In this document: positions 19,737 through 28,717 of the stretch, piece after piece
Layout of the letters: each line of letters opens with the position of its first letter
Numbering within the stretch: position 1 is the stretch's first letter
Origin: Vibrio caribbeanicus ATCC BAA-2122
Lineage (GTDB): Bacteria > Pseudomonadota > Gammaproteobacteria > Enterobacterales > Vibrionaceae
Direction: 5' to 3'
Length of the DNA: 64,000 nt
Assembly (NCBI RefSeq): GCF_000165125.1
Contig: NZ_AEIU01000096.1
Coordinates: forward strand, 62,001-126,000
Notes under the pieces: generated by a model
What the model was told of the DNA's origin: nothing
Databases searched by the model: none
Seen by the model: only the letters and a program-made list of their open reading frames with translations
Program-made: the position numbers and the translations under genes

Positions 19737-20325
19737 GGCTGTTATATAATCTTTCTATCGAGGGGAATTGGGAAATATCTACCCCAAAGCGTAGAGCATT
19801 GTAGACTTGGGGGACTAGGCAAACATCCGCGATACTCACCTCGTTCCCGATACAAAATTCCCTACTTGATACTACTAACCTCTTTTCTAAGGCCTCAAAG
19901 CCGACCTCGATCCAGTGTTTGTACCAAGCACTTTTTTCCGTATCTTTAATGGCAAGTTTATCCGATAAATACTGTAGCACTCTTAAGTTATTGACTGGAT
20001 GAATGTCAACAACAATATCTTGCGCCATAGCTCTACTGAGAAACCTTTTAGCACCTTTACTTGGTGTTAATAATCTCTCTGGATATGTCTCATCGAGATA
20101 ATCTATAATCACCAAAGACTGGTTCACCGTGAAGTCACCATGGACAAGGACAGGCACAAGTTGGTTAGGGTTCAATTCCTGAAAGTGCTGATGATGCTGC
20201 TCGCCACCATTTTTCACGAGATGAATAGACCGACTTTCATATTTCAGACCTTTCAAATTCAGAGCAATTCGAACTCGATAGGCAGCTGAAGATCGCCAAT
20301 AACCATATAGGACAAGATCACTCAT
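19675..20325 (-). CDS. maiA: Maleylacetoacetate isomerase
   Basis: Zeta-class glutathione transferase isomerising maleylacetoacetate to fumarylacetoacetate in tyrosine/homogentisate catabolism. The glutathione site YWRSSAAYRVRIAL is diagnostic, with ELNPNQLVPVL following. 216 residues, normal. Last gene of the hppD-hmgA-fah-maiA operon; its start overlaps fah by eight bases. Its 3' end overlaps the coding end of the diguanylate cyclase on the other strand, and no terminator is visible between them. Confidence 0.92.
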   Translation of the reverse strand: MSDLVLYGYWRSSAAYRVRIALNLKGLKYESRSIHLVKNGGEQHHQHFQELNPNQLVPVLVHGDFTVNQSLVIIDYLDETYPERLLTPSKGAKRFLSRAMAQDIVVDIHPVNNLRVLQYLSDKLAIKDTEKSAWYKHWIEVGFEALEKRLVVSSREFCIGNEVSIADVCLVPQVYNALRFGVDISQFPSIERLYNSLNQLPAFAEAAPELQHDAEL

Positions 20326-21331
20326 ACTTCACCACTTGTTGATCAATCGCGCCAAATATTGTCATACCACTCTTATCATGCATTTCAATCTTGATTTTAT
20401 CGTTGAACTTCATAAATGAGGTTTGTGGTTTGCCATCACGTATCGTTTCAATCATACGAACTTCAGCGATACATGAATAGCCTACACCACCTTCTGAAAT
20501 AGAAGTGCCAAAATCGGTACCCTGCTTATTCGAAACAGTTCCTGAACCAATGATAGCACCTGCTGCTAGAGGTCGTGTTTTCGCTGCATGAGCAATCAAT
20601 TCTGAAAAACTAAAAGTCATATCTACGCCAGCATTTGGGCAACCAAAAGGCTTATCATTATAGGTACTCAATAATGGAAGATGGACTTTAGAATCGCGCC
20701 ATGCTTCACCGAGCTCATCAGGAGTGACCGCAACAGGCGAAAAAACGGATGAGGGTTTAGACTGAAAGAAACCAAAACCTTTCCCCAACTCATTTGGAAT
20801 AAGCCCTCTCAAGGAAACATCATTGACTAACATCATGAGTCGAATAGATTTCTCAGCCTCTGATACAGAAACGCCCATAGGTACATCTCCAGTAATTACG
20901 GCCACTTCACCTTCGAAATCAATACCCCATTCCTCACTGGAAAGAGGAATAGGATCACAAGGACCTATAAACGAGTCAGACCCTCCTTGATACATTAAAG
21001 GGTCAGTCCAGAAACTGGGGGGCATTTCTGCTCCGCGGGCTTGGCGAACCAACTCAACATGATTGACGTAAGCAGAACCATCTGCCCATTGATAAGCACG
21101 GGGTAATGGAGACTCACACTCTGAAGTGCAGAACGGCATTTCACTGTTTAATTCACCGCTATTGAGGGCAATATAAACCTCATTCAACTGAGGTTCAGTC
21201 CTTTCCCAGTTATCCAATGCCTCTTGTAAAGATTGAGCAATTTCAGGCACCGCGACACACTTCGAAAGGGACTTATTGACTACAACTAATAGCCCATCTC
21301 GGCTATCATTTTTTAAGCTCGCTAACTTCAT
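20318..21331 (-). CDS. fahA: Fumarylacetoacetase
   Basis: FAA-hydrolase family protein of 337 residues that cleaves fumarylacetoacetate to fumarate and acetoacetate, the last step of tyrosine breakdown. Metal-binding and fold motifs are visible in FEGEVAVITGDVPMG, LVNDVSLRGLIPNELGKGFG and AGAIIGSGTVSNK. It starts 14 bases after hmgA and overlaps maiA by eight bases, consistent with one polycistronic message. Confidence 0.9.
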   Translation of the reverse strand: MKLASLKNDSRDGLLVVVNKSLSKCVAVPEIAQSLQEALDNWERTEPQLNEVYIALNSGELNSEMPFCTSECESPLPRAYQWADGSAYVNHVELVRQARGAEMPPSFWTDPLMYQGGSDSFIGPCDPIPLSSEEWGIDFEGEVAVITGDVPMGVSVSEAEKSIRLMMLVNDVSLRGLIPNELGKGFGFFQSKPSSVFSPVAVTPDELGEAWRDSKVHLPLLSTYNDKPFGCPNAGVDMTFSFSELIAHAAKTRPLAAGAIIGSGTVSNKQGTDFGTSISEGGVGYSCIAEVRMIETIRDGKPQTSFMKFNDKIKIEMHDKSGMTIFGAIDQQVVKYE

Positions 21332-21345
21332 TTATTAAATTCTCT

Positions 21346-22479
21346 TTATTTTGTTTCTTGCCAACTGTAGACGTACTGAGGGTTTTCAACTTGTTGTGCA
21401 TGTTCGCTAAACTGCAAAGCATGACGAGTGTCGATCATAACCGCTACTTCATCGGTAAATTTCTTTTTATGCTCTCGTCCTGCTTTAAACGCTTTGGGAT
21501 GTGGCCCATGCGTAAAACCAGCAGGATGAAAAGTCACCATTCCCGCCTCAATGTTATCGCGACTAAAAAAGTCTCCAGCATGATAGAAAAGGACTTCATC
21601 ATAATCATCATTGTTGTGATAAAAAGGAACTTTTAACGCACCTGGATCACTCTCTATTGGGCGTGGTACGAAAGTACAGATAACGAATCCTTGCCCAACA
21701 AAAGTCGTATGCGCAGAAGGAGGCAAATGATAACGATGCGACATCAAAGGCCGAATATCTCTCCAATTCACTCTAACCACAGCAAGATCGCCATGCCAAC
21801 CAATTGCATCTAGTGGATTAAAAGGAAATGAAATAATACTTACCTTCTCATGTCTTTTGACATGAACTTGTGTGGCGACCTCTGAGTATTGAGCTTTAAA
21901 CTGGTCGTCAATTTTTGGCACGTCGAGCACCGCAGGGTCAAATACCGCATGATTTCCAACCATACCTTTCTCAGGTAATGCATAGGCTGCGTCGGTATTT
22001 TCTATCATTAAGATAAACAAAGGTTCCTGAGTTTCAATCCGCCAATTTGTTGAACGGGGGATCATGACATAATCCCCCTCTTTCACTGTCATGTGGCCAT
22101 AATCGCAAAAAAGTTCAGCCGTACCTTGGTGAATAAAAAGTAACTCATCACCATCAGAGTTTCTCACTAAATGGGTCATTGACGCATTTAACTTCCAAAT
22201 ACGTATTTTGCAATCAGAATTATGCAGCAATGAGGGCACATCCCAAGGCGAGGGCTGCAGTGCTTCATCTACATTATTGAGATTGAATGCCCTTGGTTTT
22301 AGATCTCCCTCCCACTCACTCCAGCCTGTTGGAGCATGTCGATGGTGAAAATGGGAAGCAGGACCGAAGAACCCACTCCGCCCAGCTTCTCGCTCATAAA
22401 TTGCCTCATCAGGAAAATCGGCATGTGCCTGCTTTGAGCATATCCCTTCCTTGTGAGGAAATGATATCCATTTATGCAT
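21346..22479 (-). CDS. hmgA: Homogentisate 1,2-dioxygenase
   Basis: Opens the homogentisate ring to maleylacetoacetate; a non-haem iron enzyme. The C-terminal metal-site region FHPAGFTHGPHPKAF and the cupin-like stretch GDYVMIPRSTNWRIE are typical. The start at 22479 (MHKWISFPHKEG) overlaps the hppD stop by eight bases and gives 377 residues; the frame is open further upstream but inside hppD. In Vibrio, loss of this enzyme causes pyomelanin accumulation; here the gene looks intact. Confidence 0.92.
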   Translation of the reverse strand: MHKWISFPHKEGICSKQAHADFPDEAIYEREAGRSGFFGPASHFHHRHAPTGWSEWEGDLKPRAFNLNNVDEALQPSPWDVPSLLHNSDCKIRIWKLNASMTHLVRNSDGDELLFIHQGTAELFCDYGHMTVKEGDYVMIPRSTNWRIETQEPLFILMIENTDAAYALPEKGMVGNHAVFDPAVLDVPKIDDQFKAQYSEVATQVHVKRHEKVSIISFPFNPLDAIGWHGDLAVVRVNWRDIRPLMSHRYHLPPSAHTTFVGQGFVICTFVPRPIESDPGALKVPFYHNNDDYDEVLFYHAGDFFSRDNIEAGMVTFHPAGFTHGPHPKAFKAGREHKKKFTDEVAVMIDTRHALQFSEHAQQVENPQYVYSWQETK

Positions 22480-23545
22480 TATCAAGTACTCCACGACGGA
22501 TCTGATCTTCTTCAATTGACTCAAATAGAGCCTTAAAATTGCCCTCACCAAAACCTTCGTTACCCTTGCGTTGGATAATTTCGAAGAAAACTGGGCCGAT
22601 AACCGTTTGAGTAAATATTTGCAGAAGAATGCCGTCTTTTGTCGGTGCACCGTCAATCAAAATCTGTAGCTCACGCAATTTTTCAACGTCTTCTGAGTGG
22701 CCTTCAACTCGCGTATCGATTTTTTCATAGTAGGTATCTGGTGTTGGCATAAAATCCATACCACGACTTCGGAGGGTCGACACAGTTTTGTAGATATCAT
22801 CTGTTGTCATGGCGATATGTTGAATGCCTTCGCCCTTGTACTCACGGATAAACTCTTCTATTTGCGATTTATCATCCGATGATTCGTTAATTGGAATTCG
22901 TATCTTTCCACATGGTGCAGTCATTGCTCGGCTCACGAGCCCTGTAAGCTTGCCCTCAATATCGAAATATCTGATCTCCCTGAAGTTTCCAATACGCTCA
23001 TAGAAACCAGACCAAACGTCCATATTGCCCTGCTTAACATTGTGAGTAAGATGATCGATTTCATATAAGCCAACGTCCATTTTTGATAAGCGTGCGTCGG
23101 CATCATCATAAAAACGAAAATCAACATCATAAATACTGGCTTGCTTATAACGGTCAACGAAGTAAAGCAAGCTTTCACCGATCCCGTAAATCGCTGGGAT
23201 ACTTAACTCCATAGGACCAATCTCAGTAACGTATTCTTTTCCACCATTTGCGACGGCTTGTTTCATTGCCACACAAGAGTCATGTACACGAAATGCCATA
23301 CCACAAACTGACGGGCCATGTATCTTTGCGAACTCGTGAGCTTGACTGTGAGGTTGAGCGTTAACAATAAAATTAACGCCTCCTTGACGGTACAACCATG
23401 CTTCTTTCGAGCGATGTTTGGCAACTTCAGCAAAACCAAGAGAATTAAATAAATTCTTCAGTGCTTGAATGCCTTCTTCATTGGCTGCTGTGTATTCTAC
23501 AAATTCAAAACCATCTGTACCAAGTGGGTTGTACGCTTCGTTCAT
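22472..23545 (-). CDS. hppD: 4-hydroxyphenylpyruvate dioxygenase
   Basis: Converts 4-hydroxyphenylpyruvate to homogentisate. Two glyoxalase-like halves, with the iron ligands in IDHLTHNV, GIQHIAMTTDDI and FFEIIQRKG. I place the start at the second Met (MNEAYNPLG, 23545), six bases after GAGGA; the ATG two codons earlier would sit directly against that ribosome site. 357 residues, the usual length. First gene of the tyrosine degradation operon. Confidence 0.94.
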   Translation of the reverse strand: MNEAYNPLGTDGFEFVEYTAANEEGIQALKNLFNSLGFAEVAKHRSKEAWLYRQGGVNFIVNAQPHSQAHEFAKIHGPSVCGMAFRVHDSCVAMKQAVANGGKEYVTEIGPMELSIPAIYGIGESLLYFVDRYKQASIYDVDFRFYDDADARLSKMDVGLYEIDHLTHNVKQGNMDVWSGFYERIGNFREIRYFDIEGKLTGLVSRAMTAPCGKIRIPINESSDDKSQIEEFIREYKGEGIQHIAMTTDDIYKTVSTLRSRGMDFMPTPDTYYEKIDTRVEGHSEDVEKLRELQILIDGAPTKDGILLQIFTQTVIGPVFFEIIQRKGNEGFGEGNFKALFESIEEDQIRRGVLDNA

Positions 23546-23794
23546 TTCCATTCCTCGTTATAAATAATACTGCCGTGTAACTATTTATAAGTTGGCCCAG
23601 AAACAGAAAAAAAAGAATATTTTGAGGAAAACGAATTGTTAATTAACTGTAAACAGTAAAGTGTAAAATGGGAGAAACCGAAACAAAAAGAATGGATAAA
23701 ACAGTGATTTAATAAGCTCAGAAGCAGTAACAATAATTTTACATTATTCGTTACGTCGTGCTATTTGAGAAACCTAGAGTTTAAGAAGGATAAG

Positions 23795-23813
23795 CTCGGC
23801 CTTACAGGCCGAG
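23795..23813 (-). terminator. Hairpin at the end of the coiled-coil gene
   Basis: CTCGGCC, TTACA loop, GGCCGAG. The stop codon of the minus-strand gene lies in the loop. Only a weak T-rich tail follows on the minus strand. Confidence 0.5.
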
Positions 23814-24533
23814 ATTTTGAGAAAGAGCTTTCATCTGTTTTAAGTCCATTTGATGAACTCGGATCATTTGTTCTACTTGGCTCAATCTTGACTGAGATTC
23901 ATCTTGCTTGTCACAAGAGTCTGACTTTGCTTCCCAGGAAGTTCCAGAAAGGTAGTCATCACAAGCCTTCTTGAGTTTCTGTAGACGAGGATGAAGACTG
24001 TCTCTTTCTTTTTCAAGAGCATCAAGTTCTTGTTTTACCTTAAACTCTTTTTGGAAAATTTCCCTAGACCTCTCAAACATACTCGCTTGCATATCTGCTT
24101 GGCGGTTTAGCTTTACGTTTTCCTTTTGGGCAGACGCAAGACGATCAATCTGACTGGTCACCTTTTCTTCAAGAGATGTGTTTACCTTCTCTAGTTCTTT
24201 TATCTGCTGTTCGAGTTTTTTAATAATATCTGCGTGTTTGGTGTCGTTCTCTTTTATCGCGCTTTCAAGTTTAACTTTTACCTCATGATCTACATCAGCC
24301 ACTTTCTCTTTTACCTTATGAGCCATGGCTTTTTGGTCTGCAACCATTGAAAGGTATTTCTGCTCGACCACATCATAGTGGGCTTGCCATTTTTTCGCTG
24401 TAAGAGAGGAACCGACCAAACCACCCAAAGCAAGACTCAATATACTCGCAATTATAATATACAGATAAGTGCGCTTGTCTCGCTCTTCAATAACTACAAC
24501 ATCATCATCTCTGGCTTCATTATTTTCGTCCAA
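23802..24533 (-). CDS. Single-pass coiled-coil membrane protein
   Basis: About 243 residues: an acidic cytosolic N-terminus (DENNEARDDDVVVIEERDKR), one transmembrane helix (YLYIIIASILSLALGGLVG), then roughly 170 residues of heptad-rich coiled coil and a Cys pair (KKACDDYLSG, KSDSCDKQ) near the C-terminus. No family function recognised. The likely start is TTG at 24533, seven bases after GGGGAG; a TTG at 24548 lies further out. It follows a 52-residue membrane microprotein by about 17 bases, suggesting a two-gene operon. Confidence 0.65.
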   Translation of the reverse strand: MDENNEARDDDVVVIEERDKRTYLYIIIASILSLALGGLVGSSLTAKKWQAHYDVVEQKYLSMVADQKAMAHKVKEKVADVDHEVKVKLESAIKENDTKHADIIKKLEQQIKELEKVNTSLEEKVTSQIDRLASAQKENVKLNRQADMQASMFERSREIFQKEFKVKQELDALEKERDSLHPRLQKLKKACDDYLSGTSWEAKSDSCDKQDESQSRLSQVEQMIRVHQMDLKQMKALSQNLGL

Positions 24534-24550
24534 CTTACTACTCCCCAATT

Positions 24551-24709
24551 CTAACGTATCAACTCAGACACAACGACTGCACTGGTGTAAATACAAAAGG
24601 CCGATATTAGCGTTATTACAACATATTTTTGCAATTTTTCATTAGTTCGGTAACGGATCAAAACGTACGCAAGGACGACCAAAAACGCTATCGCAAGTAA
24701 ACGAGTCAT
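24551..24709 (-). CDS. 52-residue two-helix membrane microprotein
   Basis: Reads MTRLLAIAFLVVLAYVLIRY, then RTNEKLQKY, then VVITLISAFCIYTSAVVV, then SELIR and stop: two hydrophobic helices with a short polar loop. AGGG precedes the ATG at a suitable distance, and the stop is about 17 bases before the TTG start of the coiled-coil gene. No family recognised. Support comes from start context, membrane-protein composition and operon position. Confidence 0.5.
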   Translation of the reverse strand: MTRLLAIAFLVVLAYVLIRYRTNEKLQKYVVITLISAFCIYTSAVVVSELIR

Positions 24710-24959
24710 ATTTATGCCCTAATTAAATTCGTATTTTCATTACTTTAACTCATTTTTACGTTATCAGGGTCAGAGCAAAGCAGTTTTGTGCTCGAAAATT
24801 CAAATTTTTTCAGATTAGTGGGTGTAACAACTCAATATTTCGACAATTACACTTAATATACCCAAAAGACAGAAAGACACTTGGTTATCAACGTTTTTAG
24901 GTTGGTTAGCAGCCGTGTTTAGGGTATAAAGAGCCTAATTCACTTAATGAGACTTTCAA

Positions 24960-25298
24960 ATGAAACCGTACATTACGAAAAACAAAAAACGCCGGATAAA
25001 AAAGAAGCTCTTTCTCGATGAGTTTGCCATGCTGGGCTTCGAACTGAGTTGTGAGACATCGATTGTTGATTTTGACACATACGACCTTTTTGTAGATGAA
25101 TTTGTTGATTTCATCGATGCTCAAGGACTTAGCTTTGGCGGAGGTGGTCTCGAACTATTTGAAGGATTCCTGTGTTGCAGCAAACGTTACCAAAGTGTCA
25201 CAGAAGCGCAAAAGTCGAACGTAGTTGACTGGCTAAATGCGCATTCAAAAGTGAAGTCCACTAAGACCAGTGAGCTCATTGATGCTAACTATTTCTAG
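24960..25298 (+). CDS. yggL: YggL/DUF469-family protein
   Basis: 112-residue protein of the YggL family, reported in E. coli to bind the 50S ribosomal subunit. The match is clear at RRIKKKLFLDEFAMLGFEL, then a central GGGGLELFEGFL and the C-terminal VVDWLNAHSKV...TSELIDANYF. The N-terminus is strongly basic. It is followed by a strong terminator, and nothing suggests an operon. Confidence 0.75.
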   Translation: MKPYITKNKKRRIKKKLFLDEFAMLGFELSCETSIVDFDTYDLFVDEFVDFIDAQGLSFGGGGLELFEGFLCCSKRYQSVTEAQKSNVVDWLNAHSKVKSTKTSELIDANYF

Positions 25299-25304
25299 CG
25301 TCTC

Positions 25305-25328
25305 AAATAGCGCCAATCGGCGCTATTT
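25305..25328. terminator. Bidirectional terminator
   Basis: AAATAGCGCC, AATC loop, GGCGCTATTT. It lies between yggL and the convergent small membrane protein and can act on both strands. Confidence 0.85.
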
Positions 25329-25334
25329 TATAAG

Positions 25335-25577
25335 CTATCTTACTTCAAGTCCCAGTTCGTGCTGGGCACAGCACCTAACTACGTAACTCACTTTCAATAG
25401 CCCAGCAATGACCAGGATACTAACGTGCGCCGTCATTTGTACACCAAGGCTAAAGTGTTCAGCGTACGGGTACGAAATCAATATACTCGCGATCATTGCA
25501 ACAAACGTCAACAACAATGCTGTATTTGCGTAAAATAATACTTTCTTCGCTAGGCTCTTATTCGAAATTGTAAACAT
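25335..25577 (-). CDS. Small two-helix membrane protein
   Basis: 80 residues with two hydrophobic helices (VLFYANTALLLTFVAMIASI and MTAHVSILVIAGLLKVSYVV) and a short Cys pair near the C-terminus (VRCCAQHELG). The start at 25577 (MFTISNKSLAKK) has GAGG seven bases upstream; the frame is open earlier without a ribosome site. Hypothetical, no function recognised. Confidence 0.6.
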   Translation of the reverse strand: MFTISNKSLAKKVLFYANTALLLTFVAMIASILISYPYAEHFSLGVQMTAHVSILVIAGLLKVSYVVRCCAQHELGLEVR

Positions 25578-25824
25578 AATAAACCTCACTCGATATCTCT
25601 GCTTACTTTTATTCAATCACTGCATAACCCTTGCCAAAAATAAAACTTAAACATAATCAATACTTTAAAATAATCACAACCAAATAGAGTCATAATGACA
25701 CAAATAAAATTAGCATCATTAAAACACCAAGGAGTCAAAATGACTTCATTGTCAGTCATCCAATTTAGTTGATTAAAAGAAAAATAATGGTAAAGTGCTC
25801 GCGTCAAAAAGCTTCACAGGTTTT

Positions 25825-25853
25825 TTGACCAACTTTTATTCATATATTTGAAT
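25825..25853 (+). promoter_or_regulatory. Promoter candidate for the riboswitch transcript
   Basis: TTGACC, 17 bases, TTGAAT, just before the first conserved riboswitch bases. The -10 matches only four of six consensus positions. Confidence 0.4.
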
Positions 25854-25860
25854 AATTGTT

Positions 25861-26072
25861 CCGATGAAGACTGCAGGAGAGTGGTTACCTACGGCTGAGA
25901 AATCAACCGTTAAGATAACCTACCGAAGAAGTAAATCTTTCAGGTGCTACTAAACAGTAGCGAGGACTGTAGTTGGAGGAACCTCTGGAGAGAACCGTTA
26001 AATCGGTCGCCGAAGGAGCAAGCTTTGAATATCAAAGTGAAACTCTCAGGCAAAAGGACAGAGGAGTGAAAG
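25861..26072 (+). ncRNA. Tandem glycine riboswitch (gcvT element)
   Basis: Two consecutive aptamers. The first has GGAGAG, CCGAAGAAGTAAATC and TTTCAGGT and is closed by a CTGCAG/CTGTAG P1 stem. The second has GGAGAG, CCGAAGGAGCAA and AACTCTCAGGCAAAAGGACA, closed by CCTCTG/CAGAGG. This arrangement matches the cooperative two-aptamer glycine switch described upstream of VC1422 in Vibrio cholerae, and the downstream gene here is also an alanine/sodium symporter. The 3' strand of the second P1 can instead pair with 26134-26145, a likely expression platform. Confidence 0.95.
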
Positions 26073-26133
26073 CAACCGCTCAGAAAACCATAAATCATCC
26101 GCTTTTTGGACTGGCTCAATGCCAATTCTGACT

Positions 26134-26145
26134 TTTCACTCTTCT
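26134..26145 (+). promoter_or_regulatory. Expression platform strand of the glycine riboswitch
   Basis: TTTCACTCTTCT can pair with AGAGGAGTGAAA at 26060-26071 (11 Watson-Crick pairs and one G-U). That pairing would consume the 3' side of the second aptamer's P1 helix and so compete with glycine binding. No T run follows, so control of translation or Rho access is more likely than intrinsic termination. Confidence 0.5.
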
Positions 26146-26178
26146 CCTTATATTTGTATTAATACTTAAGGGGAACTA

Positions 26179-27543
26179 ATGAACAACCTTCAATCTTTAC
26201 TGCAAACCATCGATAACCTGGTTTGGGGACCACCTTTACTAATATTATTGGTCGGTACTGGCGTTTATTTCACCGTAAAACTTGGGGGAATACAGTTTCA
26301 GCATTTACCTAAAGCTCTCAAAATGGTCTTCAGTAAAGAAGAAAAAAAAGCAGAGGGCGAAGTATCTAGCTTTGCTGCACTCTGCACAGCATTATCGGCG
26401 ACAATCGGTACGGGTAATATCGTTGGAGTGGCAACGGCAATTAAACTCGGAGGTCCGGGGGCACTCTTTTGGATGTGGCTTGCCGCTTTGTTTGGCATGG
26501 CCACCAAATACGCCGAATGCTTATTGGCTGTAAAATACCGTCAAGTCGATGAAAATGGTCAGGTGACAGGCGGCCCTATGTATTATCTTCGTGACGGAGT
26601 CGGCTCTAAGCTTTTGGCAACACTATTTGCTATTTTTGCGCTTTTGGTTGCTTGTCTAGGAATAGGCACATTTCCTCAAGTCAACGCCATTATTGATGCC
26701 AGTGTCATCTCATTCGGTCTCTCTCGTGAACTTGTCGCTATTTTATTAACCTTAATGGTGGCGGGCGTTACGCTTGGTGGAATCCAATCCATCGCACACG
26801 TTGCAAGTAAGGTTGTTCCCGCAATGGCTGTATTTTACGTAATGGCTTGTTTAAGTATAATTGTGCTCAATGGTGATAGGCTTATCGAGGTTGTACAACT
26901 TGTTGTAAGCTCGGCATTTTCTGGTAGTGCAGCTTCAGGTGGCTTTGCTGGAGCAAGTATCATGCTCGCTATTCAGTCCGGCATTGCTCGTGGGGTTTTT
27001 TCCAATGAATCTGGATTGGGTAGTGCTCCCATGGCAGCAGCGGTAGCCAAGACAAACTCCTGTGTTAAGCAAGGTCTTATATCAATGACAGGAACCTTTA
27101 TTGATACCATCATTATCTGTACTATGACCGGCTTTGCGCTGATTTTAACAGGGGCATGGCAAACAGATTTTGCAGGAGCAGCAATGACAACCCATGCTTT
27201 TGCGGTTGGATTAAATGCCAGTACCGTAGGCCCAATGATAGTATCTATTGGCCTCATTTTTTTCGCTTTTACCACCATCCTAGGATGGAACTACTATGGT
27301 GAACGTTGTGTTGTTTTTTTGATAGGTACCAAAGCCATACTTCCTTATAAAATAGTGTTTATTGCTCTTGTAGCATCAGGGGCTTTTCTTAAATTAGACA
27401 TGATTTGGCTTATCGCAGATATCGTCAATGGTTTAATGGCAATACCTAATTTAATTGGCCTGATATTACTCCGCCATATCATTATTGATGAAACACAACT
27501 TTTCTTTTCAAACCTCAAAACTCAATCTTCATCATTAATGTAA
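26179..27543 (+). CDS. Alanine or glycine:cation symporter, AGCS family
   Basis: 454-residue inner-membrane transporter with about eleven hydrophobic helices. The AGCS signature is visible in TALSATIGTGNIVGVATAI and in GGPMYYLRDG. Family members import alanine or glycine with sodium. The ATG has AAGGGGAA upstream. It lies directly behind the glycine riboswitch, so glycine is a likely substrate or signal; ON-type control is inferred from the V. cholerae precedent. Confidence 0.92.
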   Translation: MNNLQSLLQTIDNLVWGPPLLILLVGTGVYFTVKLGGIQFQHLPKALKMVFSKEEKKAEGEVSSFAALCTALSATIGTGNIVGVATAIKLGGPGALFWMWLAALFGMATKYAECLLAVKYRQVDENGQVTGGPMYYLRDGVGSKLLATLFAIFALLVACLGIGTFPQVNAIIDASVISFGLSRELVAILLTLMVAGVTLGGIQSIAHVASKVVPAMAVFYVMACLSIIVLNGDRLIEVVQLVVSSAFSGSAASGGFAGASIMLAIQSGIARGVFSNESGLGSAPMAAAVAKTNSCVKQGLISMTGTFIDTIIICTMTGFALILTGAWQTDFAGAAMTTHAFAVGLNASTVGPMIVSIGLIFFAFTTILGWNYYGERCVVFLIGTKAILPYKIVFIALVASGAFLKLDMIWLIADIVNGLMAIPNLIGLILLRHIIIDETQLFFSNLKTQSSSLM

Positions 27544-27703
27544 TCATGCCAATAGCGAGTTCTGTTATCTAGAACTCGCTATCTCCATATGGACACGAGT
27601 CTCGACATAACTTAGGCAGGCATTTGTGACTGCAACAAATACTTCATCTTGCACGACATATAATCGTTTTAAACTAGTTCCAAAATCCAAGTTAGGAACA
27701 ATT

Positions 27704-28717
27704 ATGTCGCCAAGCCTACCCAAAGAAATTGAGCATATTGAAAATTTAGCTAATCGATTTTCAGAAAAAATTAAGCTAAGGAGCCTTGCTCAAATAGAAC
27801 ATCAAGCTCAAAGTATGCCTCTTTATGCCATGGAGATCGGGTGCACTTCTGCAAATGCTCCATGCCTTATATTGACAGGCGCGATACACGGAGTAGAGAG
27901 AATAGGTAGTCAGATCATACTCGTCTATTTAAAAAGCTTATTAAAGCGCGCTTTATGGGATAAAAGACTAGCCGATACATTGGATAACCTAAAGATTTTG
28001 GCTATCCCTGTTGTAAATCCATGGGGAGTGGCGCTCAAACGCAGATCGAACCATAACGGTGTTGATTTAATGAGAAATTCCCCCATTGAAAGTCAAAACC
28101 CATCTTATCATCTACACGCAGGACAGAACTTTAGTGATAAACTGCCTTGGTACAGAGGCAATCCACTGCAAATGGAAAAGGAACTCCAAGCTATAGATGC
28201 GTATATTAATGGGCATATCCAGTCTTCTCGAACTTGTATCTTGCTCGATTTACACAGCGGTTTCGGTACTCGAGATCGGCTTTGGTTCCCCTTCGCTCAG
28301 AATCATAATCCTCCACAACATCTCGCCCATTACTACATGCTTTATCATGTGTTCCGTAAGAGTTACCCACATTATGAGCTTTACCAATTTGAACCTCAAT
28401 GGCACCAGTACACGACTCACGGCGACTTTTGGGATTGGCAGGTAATGAAAAATCAAGACAACGGAAAGAACTGCTTCCTTCCATTAACCCTGGAACTTGG
28501 GTCTTGGCTATGGGTGAAAAAGAATCCACTGCAGTTACTTCAATTTAACCAGTTGTTCCACCCGATCAAACCACATAGAGTAAAACGAGTGCAACGCAGA
28601 CACAGCACACTTCTCGACTATTTTATTCAAGTTTTAGACAGTGATCTTGTTGTACAATTGTCTCCATTAGAAAAACAAAAATACCAACGACAGGCATTAA
28701 AATTATGGTTCCAATAG
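27704..28717 (+). CDS. M14-family zinc carboxypeptidase
   Basis: About 337 residues, no signal peptide, so cytosolic. Zinc ligands are HGVE (His62, Glu65) and the His in LLDLHSGFG; NHNGVDLMRN is the substrate-binding Asn-Arg region and LTLELGSW carries the catalytic Glu. Cytosolic M14 relatives trim peptides or amidated substrates; the true substrate is unknown. The start at 27704 has AGGAAC five bases upstream; the frame opens 26 codons earlier without a ribosome site. Its 3' end overlaps the next gene by 13 bases. Confidence 0.78.
   Translation: MSPSLPKEIEHIENLANRFSEKIKLRSLAQIEHQAQSMPLYAMEIGCTSANAPCLILTGAIHGVERIGSQIILVYLKSLLKRALWDKRLADTLDNLKILAIPVVNPWGVALKRRSNHNGVDLMRNSPIESQNPSYHLHAGQNFSDKLPWYRGNPLQMEKELQAIDAYINGHIQSSRTCILLDLHSGFGTRDRLWFPFAQNHNPPQHLAHYYMLYHVFRKSYPHYELYQFEPQWHQYTTHGDFWDWQVMKNQDNGKNCFLPLTLELGSWLWVKKNPLQLLQFNQLFHPIKPHRVKRVQRRHSTLLDYFIQVLDSDLVVQLSPLEKQKYQRQALKLWFQ

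Noticed and set aside
23648-23667. TyrR box upstream of hppD from two TGTAAA half-sites
   Set aside because: The halves are direct repeats 14 bases apart, not the TGTAAA-N6-TTTACA inverted form.
25613-25807. 64-residue minus-strand ORF upstream of the glycine riboswitch
   Set aside because: No ribosome site, unusual composition, and it overlaps the promoter side of the riboswitch leader.
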